Origin: Kiritimatiellia bacterium
GTDB lineage: Bacteria; Verrucomicrobiota; Kiritimatiellia; SLAD01
Direction: 5' to 3'
Assembly (NCBI GenBank): GCA_007127595.1
Contig: SKZA01000300.1
Span: 1 to 7,294 of the forward strand
DNA: 7,294 bases
The position numbers and the translations under genes were made by a program. Position 1 is the first letter of the stretch. The number at the start of each line of letters is the position of its first letter. The notes under the pieces are model-generated. The model saw nothing but the letters and a program-made list of their open reading frames with translations, searched no databases and was not told the DNA's origin. Shown here piece by piece: positions 1 through 6,351 of the stretch.

Positions 1-92
1 ATCATCAGAATTATTTCCGGAATAATCCGAACGCCCCCTACTCCCGGTTCGTCATTGTGCCCAAACTGGAAAAGTTGGGCATGAAGGAGTGA
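1..92 (+). CDS. msrA: Peptide methionine sulfoxide reductase MsrA, C-terminal fragment (5' end outside window)
   Basis: Reading from base 3, an open frame of 29 codons runs into TGA at 90-92. It begins HQNYFRNNPNAPYSR and continues with a VIVPKLEKLG-type tail. This matches the C-terminus of MsrA proteins of the YHQ-(D/N)Y-(F/L)-x-x-NP type, where the Tyr-His-Gln segment is followed by a short tail ending in a (V/I)-I-x-P-K-(L/V)-x-K motif. MsrA reduces the S-epimer of methionine sulfoxide in proteins; its catalytic Cys (GCFW motif) lies in the missing N-terminal part. The tail position that is often a resolving Cys (PYC) is Ser here. The gene converges on the minus-strand genes to its right, and an msrB lies about 1 kb away on the other strand. 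The fragment is short, so the call rests on motif recognition alone. Confidence 0.72.
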   Translation, partial: HQNYFRNNPNAPYSRFVIVPKLEKLGMKE

Positions 93-102
93 CGGGCGCC
101 CC

Positions 103-254
103 GAATCTATCCCGAAACCTGAAGACGGCTCCGCGGAGCGTCGCCCTCCATAAGAATTTCAAGGGAATTGCGGGGCGGTGGAGGGCGAGGCTCCCGCCTC
201 CGCGAAGACGCTACGGCGCGGCACGCCCGCCGAGCCGGGCTTTGGGATAGGTTC
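103..254. repeat. Branched inverted-repeat (hairpin) element filling the gap between convergent genes
   Basis: Bases 103-119 and 238-254 are inverted copies: 14 Watson-Crick pairs, two G-T wobbles and one mismatch over 17 positions, with CTATCCC/GGGATAG at the core. Further in, 126-131 pairs with 232-237, 133-136 with 227-230, and 137-150 with 179-192 (13 of 14, core CGCCCTCCA/TGGAGGGCG). A side hairpin is possible at 200-204/217-221. An alternative small hairpin is 225-229/236-240, followed by TTT, which could act as a weak terminator for the plus-strand msrA. The element occupies nearly all of the 161 bp between the msrA stop and the stop of the gene at 254-1078, and its right arm touches that stop codon. 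No credible gene is seen in 93-253. It may be a mobile non-coding repeat (MITE/REP-like), a bidirectional terminator, or both. Confidence 0.6.
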
Positions 255-1078
255 TAGAACGACACGCGCAGGGAACCGCTGAAGCTGGATGAACGACCGA
301 CGCAGTGGAAACCTGAAGAATGTATGGCGGGCATGGGCCCGAAGACGTGATCCGCATGGGACATCCGTATCGGCCTATTGCGAGGCGCAGGGCCGGGCAG
401 AACGGTCACGGGCCACACGGGATGCATGCGATGCGCGACGTGCGGAACATGATGCACATGGATGACACGCGGACCGGCATGATACACGGTACGATGGGGA
501 CCGCTATATGAACGGGCCAGTGCACGCTCTTCCGCGCGCCGTACCCGCTCCTCCAGCTCGCGTATACGTCGCTCCTGCTCGCGCTCCCGCAAGGCGCGTT
601 CCTGTTCCACCTGATATCGCTCAAGGGCCAGCGCATACTCCTCATGCACCGCGATCTCGGGGTATCGCGAGCGGAACACGCGCCAGAAGGCCACTTGTTC
701 CGAGGCCGGCGCCGCAAGAAAACGCGGATCACTTTGTCGGACCTGCTTTAATTCCCAGCCTTGACGCAGACGCGCAGCATGCCATTCCGCACGCTCCGCC
801 TGCAAGCGTGCCTGCGCTTCCCGCTCGCGCTCCCGTTGGCGCGCCCACTGTTCAGGCGACTGCAGTTCGACGTCAATCACCCGGCCATCCTGCAACTTGA
901 CCGTGCCGCGCTCGTAATACAACCAGGACACGGTTTCCGTTTTGATGTAGCCGTCAGGCGCCCCAAGCCGCGAGATCACATCGTCGTGCGCATCTCCCAC
1001 CGACACGCCGGCATGCGCGCCAACGGCGATGGTCACCAGTCCTGCGAATAGCAGCGCCCCACGTTGTTTTGCCTTCAT
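254..1078 (-). CDS. Exported protein: BamE/SmpA-like N-terminal domain, coiled coil, His-rich C-terminus
   Basis: A 274-residue protein that I cannot name. Residues 1-23 look like a Sec signal peptide (Lys/Arg-rich start, hydrophobic LLFAGLVTIAVG core, AHA cleavage site before G24). Residues 24-72 (VGDAHDDVISRLGAPDG, then a WLYY strand and a KLQDGRVIDVEL strand) resemble the small BamE/SmpA-type fold, which here is inferred from pattern only. Residues about 76-190 are very rich in Arg, Glu, Gln and Ala and are likely a long helix or coiled coil. Residues 195-258 hold 12 histidines, including an HVHH cluster, suggesting metal binding. The protein ends SGSLRVSF, a terminal-Phe strand like that of outer-membrane proteins, although no barrel is apparent. 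The start is well supported by GGAGGT (1085-1090) seven bases before ATG. It follows msrB by 52 bp on the same strand and probably shares its transcript. Confidence 0.75.
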   Translation of the reverse strand: MKAKQRGALLFAGLVTIAVGAHAGVSVGDAHDDVISRLGAPDGYIKTETVSWLYYERGTVKLQDGRVIDVELQSPEQWARQREREREAQARLQAERAEWHAARLRQGWELKQVRQSDPRFLAAPASEQVAFWRVFRSRYPEIAVHEEYALALERYQVEQERALREREQERRIRELEERVRRAEERALARSYSGPHRTVYHAGPRVIHVHHVPHVAHRMHPVWPVTVLPGPAPRNRPIRMSHADHVFGPMPAIHSSGFHCVGRSSSFSGSLRVSF

Positions 1079-1084
1079 CCGTTT

Positions 1085-1110
1085 ACCTCCGGAGAGGCGC
1101 AGGCCTCCCC
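1085..1110 (-). promoter_or_regulatory. Shine-Dalgarno with adjacent hairpin in the msrB-to-exported-protein gap
   Basis: On the minus strand the strong GGAGGT ribosome site (1085-1090) is directly preceded by a small hairpin: 1094-1098 pairs with 1103-1107 (GAGGC/GCCTC, loop of four), extended past one mismatch by two G-C pairs (1091-1092/1109-1110). The same CCTC bases can instead pair with the GAGG of the ribosome site (loop TCCG). The two foldings are therefore mutually exclusive and one would hide the ribosome site. The stems are short, so this may be chance in GC-rich sequence. No T-run follows, so it is not a convincing terminator of msrB. Confidence 0.3.
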
Positions 1111-1130
1111 TTGAGAATTAGACGCCGGCT

Positions 1131-1646
1131 TTAGTCTTTTGATTCAAACGTCAGTGCGGCGGAATTAATGCAATACCGCAGTCCGGTCGGTTTCGGTCCG
1201 TCCGTGAATACGTGGCCCAGATGGGCATCACAGCGAGGGCACAGGACTTCCGTGCGGCGCATGAAGAAGCTGCGATCTTCCTTTTCAGCAATATTCTCAG
1301 GGGCGATCGGCTCCCAAAAGCTGGGCCAGCCGGTGCCCGAATCGAATTTTGTGTCGGAAGTGAACAGGTCCAAGCCGCAGCACACACACTTATAGATGCC
1401 GGACGCCTTGTGCTTGTCGTACCGGCCCGTGAAGGCTCGCTCGGTTCCTTTACGGCGCGTAACCCGAAATTGTTCAGGTGTCAGCTGATCCTGCCACTCC
1501 GCCTCACTCTTCTCGACCTTCTCCACCATCGTGTAGCCTCCTTTGTCCGCGGAGTACACCCGTATCTTTTGCCCCTCCGCCGCGGCCGCAGACACCGACC
1601 ACATGCCGGCGCCTGCCATTAAACCGTATACGATTAACCATTTCAT
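1131..1646 (-). CDS. msrB: Peptide methionine (R)-S-oxide reductase MsrB, exported form
   Basis: MsrB reduces the R-epimer of protein-bound methionine sulfoxide. From the chosen ATG the product has 171 residues. Residues 1-23 are a signal peptide (MKWLIVYGLMAGAGMW, then VSAAAA), placing the enzyme in the periplasm or attached to the envelope. The SelR domain spans about 50-168: RKGTERAFTG, zinc cysteines C87/C90 (KCVCCG) and C136/C139 (CPRCDAHLGHVF), GTGWPSF at 104-110, conserved H142 and H145, and the catalytic C159 and N161 in RYCINSAALTF. The frame stays open upstream to 1781, but that extension would run into the preceding glycosyltransferase gene and would bury the signal peptide, so I reject it. 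No good Shine-Dalgarno precedes 1646, which leaves some doubt about the exact start. T105 sits where many MsrBs have the resolving Cys (SGCGWPSF). The only spare cysteine in the mature part is C89. Confidence 0.93.
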   Translation of the reverse strand: MKWLIVYGLMAGAGMWSVSAAAAEGQKIRVYSADKGGYTMVEKVEKSEAEWQDQLTPEQFRVTRRKGTERAFTGRYDKHKASGIYKCVCCGLDLFTSDTKFDSGTGWPSFWEPIAPENIAEKEDRSFFMRRTEVLCPRCDAHLGHVFTDGPKPTGLRYCINSAALTFESKD

Positions 1647-1686
1647 ATCCGTACACCGATACTTCACGAAACGGTTATGCGCAATC

Positions 1687-1715
1687 CGCCCGCCCGCTTT
1701 TCCTGCGCCCGCCCG
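1687..1715. repeat. Short direct repeat upstream of msrB
   Basis: CGCCCGCCCG occurs at 1687-1696 and again at 1706-1715, a 19-bp start-to-start spacing (about two helical turns), inside the 97-bp gap between the glycosyltransferase stop (1744) and the msrB start (1646). It could be a paired protein-binding site for msrB control. In a GC-rich genome, repeats of this low complexity also arise by chance. No clear promoter was found in this gap: a TTGCGC / 17 bp / TATCGG arrangement exists but ends only nine bases before the ATG. Confidence 0.25.
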
Positions 1716-1743
1716 ATACGTGCAGACGCGCATGGTCTCGCTT

Positions 1744-2853
1744 CTATACGTTTCGTCGCTCCGCCAGCAGCCGGGCGGCAAGCGCTCCTCCGCCCATGCC
1801 GGGCGAATCGGCGGGCATCGGTTTCAGCAGCACCCGGTCCAAGGCCTCTTTCAGTTCACCCCGGTAAAGTTTCCCGGCGGAAATATGCTGATGTTGCAGG
1901 TAACGCCGCACGGCGCGTTCCAGTACGGGATACTCAAGAAAGTCCTTGCGATCCACGAAAACCATCGGCTTTCGGTTCACGACACATTCGGATAAGACGC
2001 CGAATCCCGGCTTGGTCACGACGATATCGACGCTGGCCATGACATCGGAAAACAGTATGCGTTCACGGTCCACGGGGAAGATGTTCTTTCGCTCCCATTC
2101 CAATGGGCGAACGGTAAAGAACGCATAGTCGTCCAATTCTTCTACACGCGACAAGGCCGCCTCATCCCAATCCAGCGAACTGAAGGAGAGCAACACCCAG
2201 CGCCTGTCCGGCGGGGCGCCGGTCAAGGCGGCCAAGTCCTCGCGGCGGACCGTGCCGGGCTCCGCCACCACGGGGATATCGCATTTGCGCGGAAACGCCT
2301 TCATTTCCTCGGCAAAAGGCAAACGCAACAACAGATCGCTTTGGGCGTATCCTTCTTCGAACATGCGGATCACGTCGCCCCAACGCGGATCTTGATTGAT
2401 AAAGGCGGAATAGATCCAGTTCCACGAAAAGTTCCCAACCGCCACACAGGGAATATCTACAGTCGCCGCCGCTTCCAGCGGGATGGAAGGGATATCCGCC
2501 ACAACCAACGATACATCCTGCGCGCGCAAATACCTCATTTCGTCCGTGACCAACGCTTCCCGACGCGCGCTCAGGGCGGCCGCCTCCTCCAGCGTCCGTC
2601 CCACGTCGACACGCACCGAATCCAACTGATACATCCCGACATCGAACACGGCGGAGCGAACGGTGAACGGCACATCGGCCAGCCGATTCCGCAGAAAGGA
2701 TTCGGGCAAATCGGTCACCAACACGAAGGGCACGGACGGATACAGCCGATGAAATGCGCGGATGATATCGCATGATCGCACGCCATGCCCGTATCCGTGG
2801 GCGGTAATGTAATAGGCAATGGGCCGCTCTGAGTCCGACATCCGGTTGTTCAC
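1744..2853 (-). CDS. GT-B fold glycosyltransferase-like protein (similar to the N-terminal domain of L-arabinokinase)
   Basis: A 369-residue soluble protein. It begins with a nucleotide-sugar-transferase-like motif, AYYITAHGYGHGVR (13-26), where the Gly/His-rich loop is typical of MurG/UGT-like GT-B proteins. The middle holds VVADIPSIPLEAAA (117-130) and VAVGNFSWNWIY (137-148). The C-terminal half has VLLSFSSLDW (220-229), a post-beta segment after each Rossmann half, and VTKPGFGVLSEC (279-290) followed by KPMVFVDRKDFLEYPVL, the donor-binding region. These motifs resemble the non-kinase N-terminal half of plant arabinokinase (ARA1-type) and bacterial stand-alone relatives, whose substrates are mostly unknown. 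The start codon is GTG at 2851-2853, overlapping the upstream TGA as GTGA; a GAGGAA lies 14 bases upstream. An ATG four codons inside (2839-2841) is an alternative start. The overlap implies translational coupling to the REC-pseudokinase-REC gene. Donor and acceptor sugars cannot be read from the sequence. Confidence 0.78.
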   Translation of the reverse strand: MNNRMSDSERPIAYYITAHGYGHGVRSCDIIRAFHRLYPSVPFVLVTDLPESFLRNRLADVPFTVRSAVFDVGMYQLDSVRVDVGRTLEEAAALSARREALVTDEMRYLRAQDVSLVVADIPSIPLEAAATVDIPCVAVGNFSWNWIYSAFINQDPRWGDVIRMFEEGYAQSDLLLRLPFAEEMKAFPRKCDIPVVAEPGTVRREDLAALTGAPPDRRWVLLSFSSLDWDEAALSRVEELDDYAFFTVRPLEWERKNIFPVDRERILFSDVMASVDIVVTKPGFGVLSECVVNRKPMVFVDRKDFLEYPVLERAVRRYLQHQHISAGKLYRGELKEALDRVLLKPMPADSPGMGGGALAARLLAERRNV

Positions 2854-4448
2854 TGCTGTTTGTTAAGTTCCTCGCGCACGGCTTGGCCGAGCGCTTCCAA
2901 ACTATAGGGCTTTTGCAGGTGTCGGCTCAATCCCAACTTACGCGCCTCGACCACACGGCTGAACTCGGCAAAGCCGCTGACGAGTATCGCTTTCTGGCCC
3001 GGCTGAATCTCCTGAATCTTCTTATACGTTTCGACGCCGTCGAACTCGTCGCCCAACACGAGATCCAGCAGCGCGAGGTCGATCTTTCGGCGACCTCCAC
3101 TCGCGCGCGCCTGACGGAAGCGCTCGATCGCTTCGGCTCCGTTACCCGCCAGAACAACGTGATAGCCCAAGCGCTCCAGAATGCCCGCCGCCAATGCGCG
3201 ATGCGCCTCGTTATCGTCCAGGACCAATATGGTTTCGTGTCCCGACATATCGCCGGGACGCGTCTTGGTCTCTTCATCGCCGCGTGCGGCGGCTTGGAAA
3301 TATAACCGATACTCCGTGCCGCCGCCCTCCCGGTTCAGCACATCCACGAAGCCGCGATGCTCCTGCATGACGCGATATACCACGCTCAGACTCAGGCCGG
3401 TGCTCGACACCCGCTCCCCGATCTTTCTGGGCTGGAAAGGCTCGAAGATCCGTTCCGGATCCTGGGCGGGCGGACACGCCGCCGTATCCTGTATCATGAG
3501 GACGACATGGGTACCGCCGCTCTCGCCGTAGTCGCCCTGAACGACGTCTACGTGTTCTGTGGTCAACGTCATGGCCAGCTCGCCGCCATCCGGCATGCCT
3601 TCCAGCGAGTGCGCTACGATATTTCTGATCGCCGCCTGGATCTGTGTGGACGAGCCCGATACGCGCGGCAACTCGGCATCCGCGCGATAGGCAAATTGCA
3701 CACGCGGCGCGAGGCGTTTTAATGACTCCACCTCCTCAGAACGCAAATAATCATGAATGATATCCTCCAGCTGCAGCAACTCTACCCGAAGCCGGGCGCC
3801 GTGACCGATCGTATGCAGGTCCTGGATCAATGACATGGCCTTGCGTGCGGCATATTCGACATCTTCGGCATGCGCATGCGCAGGATGATCGGGCGGCAGC
3901 GTGTCGAACACTTCCTTCTGACATTTGAACATGGGCTCCAGCACTTTGGACAGGTATTCGGAAACGCCGTCCGCCAAGCGCCCCAGCGAAACCATACGTT
4001 GATCCCGAATAAACCGCTTCTGTTGCGCTTCACGCCGTTCCTGTTCCTTGCGTCGGTCGGCAAGGACGTTGTGCTGTAGGCGCAGATCGTCGAGGACGGC
4101 GCGTACACGTTGGCGGATCACCTCCGAGTCCGCCGGCTTTTGGATGAAATCGTTGGCACCGCTGCGTACGGCCTCCAGCGCGCGCCCGACCGTGCCGTGT
4201 CCGGTAATCATGATGAAGGCCGTGTCCGGCTGGTGGTGGCGGACTCGCTGCAGTAAATCCATGCCGCCCATCTCGGCCATAACGAGATCAGAAAGCACGA
4301 GATTCACGGGGTTCTGCTGCAGGATGGACATCGCCTCTTCCGCGGAGGATGCGGTGAACACTTCATACCCCTCATCTTCAAGGTCCAGCGCCAGGCCGCT
4401 CCGAACCAACTCATCGTCGTCCACAATCAATATGCGTTCCACATTCAT
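2850..4448 (-). CDS. REC - degenerate histidine kinase core - REC protein (pseudokinase response regulator)
   Basis: A 532-residue cytoplasmic signalling protein. Residues 1-120 are a complete receiver: D10/D11 acidic pair, phosphoacceptor D54, T82, K104. A charged helix (about 120-150) leads to a HisKA-like segment, RMVSLGRLADGVSEYLSK (151-168), where E164 replaces the phosphoacceptor His. The ATPase-like part (about 225-388) is also eroded: N-box NIVAHSLEGM keeps N276 but has H280 and E283 for Asn and Asp, G1 reads DTAAC (321-325) with both glycines lost, and G2 reads STGLSLS. Residues 404-532 are a second complete receiver: D411/D412, D462, S491, K513. No transmembrane or DNA-binding segment is seen. 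The start at 4448 is set by the ATGA overlap with the upstream kinase stop and by GAGGT five bases before the ATG. The open frame continues upstream to 4886, but that part lies over the kinase gene in another frame. It probably accepts phosphate from the upstream kinase and acts by protein contact. Confidence 0.88.
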   Translation of the reverse strand: MNVERILIVDDDELVRSGLALDLEDEGYEVFTASSAEEAMSILQQNPVNLVLSDLVMAEMGGMDLLQRVRHHQPDTAFIMITGHGTVGRALEAVRSGANDFIQKPADSEVIRQRVRAVLDDLRLQHNVLADRRKEQERREAQQKRFIRDQRMVSLGRLADGVSEYLSKVLEPMFKCQKEVFDTLPPDHPAHAHAEDVEYAARKAMSLIQDLHTIGHGARLRVELLQLEDIIHDYLRSEEVESLKRLAPRVQFAYRADAELPRVSGSSTQIQAAIRNIVAHSLEGMPDGGELAMTLTTEHVDVVQGDYGESGGTHVVLMIQDTAACPPAQDPERIFEPFQPRKIGERVSSTGLSLSVVYRVMQEHRGFVDVLNREGGGTEYRLYFQAAARGDEETKTRPGDMSGHETILVLDDNEAHRALAAGILERLGYHVVLAGNGAEAIERFRQARASGGRRKIDLALLDLVLGDEFDGVETYKKIQEIQPGQKAILVSGFAEFSRVVEARKLGLSRHLQKPYSLEALGQAVREELNKQQ

Positions 4449-6331
4449 GATGTACCTCGCGCAAGGGGGATGCGGAGCGTAAACTCGCTTCCCTCTCCCG
4501 GGGCGCTCTCCACATCGATCTCTCCGCCGCACGCGGAGAGCAGCGACGCCGCCACCACCAAACCTAAACCGGTCCCCCGCTTGCCCTTGGTGGTATAGAA
4601 CGGAGTGAATATCTGTTGTTTCACTTCTGGCGTCATCCCCGCTCCGCTGTCGCGCACGCGAATCAGGCCCATACCGTGTTCGCAAGCGACCGATATCGTC
4701 AAGACGCCTCCGTCCGGCATGGCGTCGCGCGCGTTGATCATGAGATTCAGGAGCACCTGAATCAATTCCTTCTCCGAGATGGCCAGACGAATGGGCGCAC
4801 GATCGCCTTCCATGCGCAATTCCACACCCGCGCGCGACAACTGTGACTCGGTGAGCTGGGAGACGAATCGGAGCGCCTGACCGCATTCCGCCGTTTCCGT
4901 GCCATACCCACGACTCGTACTGCCCAAAGCCAGCAGTTTCTGGACAAGCGCCGAGATGCTTTCGATCCCACGCTCCACCATCAACAAACTGGCCAGCGCC
5001 CGGTCATCCTCCGTAATGCCGCGTTTCGCCCGATTTACATGACTCATCATGCCCTGCAACGGATTATTGATCTCATGCGCCATGCCCGCCGCCAACAGGC
5101 CGATGGTGTTCAGGCGGTCGGTCCGTTCCATAATCTCGCGCTCTTTCGTCTCCGCACGCTGACGCGCCTCTTCCGAGCGTTTCCGTTCCGTTATGTCCTC
5201 GGAAATACCCAACAGGTATTGCGGCTTCCCGTCCGCATCCAGGATCGGCATCTTGACCGTATGCAAGATTCGTTCGCCTAGATGGCGCGTTCGGATGGTT
5301 TCCTCCGGAATATCCACGACCTTCCCCCCATTCAACACCTCACGGTCCTTGGCCGTAAAAAAGTCTGCTTCCCCCTCGGGAAAGAAGTCGTAATCGGACC
5401 TGCCGATCAGTTCATCGCGCGAGTACCCCAGCAATTCTTCGCCGGCCCGGTTAAAGCGGATAAAGCGCAACGAATCCGCATCCTTCACAAAGATCATGTT
5501 CGGTATGTTTTCAACGATGGAGGTGAGAAAAGTCTCCGTCGCCTCCAGTTCCTGTTCGGCCCGCTTGCGGGGCGTAATGTCGCGAGAGATACCGAAGGTC
5601 CCGACAATCCGTCCGTCCGGACGGCGCAGCGGCATTTTCGTTGTGGACACCCACGTTTCGCGGCCGTCCGGATGAACTTCCTGTTCTTCCTTATCGATCA
5701 CCGGCTCTCCGGCCTGCATGATCATCACTTCATCCGCGCGGGACTGCTCGGCATGCGATCGCTGAAAGAAGTCAAAATCGGACAGGCCGATGGCTTCCGA
5801 CGGATGCTTCAAGCCGAGATGACGACTCAAGGCCACATTGATACGGGTAAAACGGCTGTCTGCGTCCTTGAAGTAAATGTTGTCGGTCGTGCTTTCGAGC
5901 AGCGCGCGCAACAGATTTTGATCTTCGACCAGCTCGTCTTCCGTACGCTTGCGGCCCATCGTATAACGGATGGCGCGCACGAGGCCCGTCCCGTCCAGCG
6001 TGTCTTTAAAGAGATAATCTCCGGCGCCGCGCTGAATCGCTTTTACCGCCCAATCTTCATGGCTTTGCGCCGTGATTACAATGACGGGCATACGTGGCGC
6101 CACCTCCAAGAAGCGATCAAGCGTATCCAGTTCCTTGCTGTCCGGCAGGTTCAGGTCCAGCAAGACCACGTCGAAGGGGTGCGCGTGGATACGGTCGAGC
6201 GCCTCTTTCAATGACCCCACGGTATCGAGTTGGTAGGCAAAGCCCGCGGCTTCTTCGAGCAGGCGGGACACGCGCTCGATACTGGTCGCGTCGTCTTCAA
6301 TCATCAGGATCCGCAAAAGCGGCCGATCCAT
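4445..6331 (-). CDS. REC-PAS-PAS sensor histidine kinase (soluble)
   Basis: A 628-residue protein. N-terminal receiver (about 7-125): E12/D13, phosphoacceptor D59, T87, K109, with KD rather than KP after the lysine. Two PAS/PAC modules follow: about 138-258 (TTDNIYFKDADSRF; GISRDITPRKRAEQ) and about 265-388 (IPNMIFVKDADSLRF; GISEDITERKRSEE), each ending in the usual DIT-x-RK linker. The HisKA H-box AAGMAHEINNPL puts the phosphoacceptor at H419. HATPase_c is complete: N-box N529/N533/D536, G1 DSGAG (561-565), F-box FTPFYTT, G2 GTGLG (586-590). No membrane segment is visible, so the PAS domains probably sense a cytoplasmic signal such as redox state or a small ligand; no specific cofactor residue is recognised. 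AAGGA lies seven bases before the ATG. The gene follows the glutamate dehydrogenase gene by 86 bp and overlaps the next gene by four bases (ATGA), which marks that gene's product as the likely phosphotransfer partner. Confidence 0.93.
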   Translation of the reverse strand: MDRPLLRILMIEDDATSIERVSRLLEEAAGFAYQLDTVGSLKEALDRIHAHPFDVVLLDLNLPDSKELDTLDRFLEVAPRMPVIVITAQSHEDWAVKAIQRGAGDYLFKDTLDGTGLVRAIRYTMGRKRTEDELVEDQNLLRALLESTTDNIYFKDADSRFTRINVALSRHLGLKHPSEAIGLSDFDFFQRSHAEQSRADEVMIMQAGEPVIDKEEQEVHPDGRETWVSTTKMPLRRPDGRIVGTFGISRDITPRKRAEQELEATETFLTSIVENIPNMIFVKDADSLRFIRFNRAGEELLGYSRDELIGRSDYDFFPEGEADFFTAKDREVLNGGKVVDIPEETIRTRHLGERILHTVKMPILDADGKPQYLLGISEDITERKRSEEARQRAETKEREIMERTDRLNTIGLLAAGMAHEINNPLQGMMSHVNRAKRGITEDDRALASLLMVERGIESISALVQKLLALGSTSRGYGTETAECGQALRFVSQLTESQLSRAGVELRMEGDRAPIRLAISEKELIQVLLNLMINARDAMPDGGVLTISVACEHGMGLIRVRDSGAGMTPEVKQQIFTPFYTTKGKRGTGLGLVVAASLLSACGGEIDVESAPGEGSEFTLRIPLARGTS

Positions 6332-6351
6332 GAGCCTTTCCTTTCTCGCAA

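Noticed and set aside
225..243. Rho-independent terminator for msrA
   Set aside because: The GCCCG/CGGGC hairpin is only five base pairs and is followed by just three T residues, and its arm competes with the longer 17-bp outer stem. I mention it only inside the repeat element.
508..900. Pro/Ala/Arg-rich 130-codon open frame on the plus strand
   Set aside because: It is antisense to the Arg/Glu-rich coiled-coil region of the exported protein; the composition is what the opposite strand of such a repeat-like region gives.
1647..1781. N-terminal extension of MsrB by 45 residues to an ATG at 1781
   Set aside because: It would overlap the end of the glycosyltransferase gene, has no homology to MsrB, and would place a clear signal peptide in the middle of the protein.
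2162..2773. A 203-codon minus-strand frame inside the glycosyltransferase gene
   Set aside because: It is a shifted frame of the same strand with Gly/Arg/Cys-rich translation and no motif, while the main frame carries conserved motifs throughout.
3246..3248. Internal ATG (M401) as a separate start producing a free C-terminal receiver
   Set aside because: No Shine-Dalgarno-like sequence precedes it and the frame is continuous from the upstream start. A secondary product cannot be excluded but is not supported.
4449..4886. N-terminal extension of the REC-pseudokinase-REC frame up to 4886
   Set aside because: The extension overlaps the 3' end of the kinase gene in another frame, gives low-complexity Arg/Gly-rich sequence, and ignores the ATG at 4448 with its GAGGT ribosome site and ATGA overlap.
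5282..6214. A 310-codon open frame on the plus strand
   Set aside because: It lies wholly antisense to the REC-PAS-PAS part of the kinase, whose domain motifs are clear. Its translation shows no recognisable domain and looks like complementary-strand shadow coding in GC-rich DNA.
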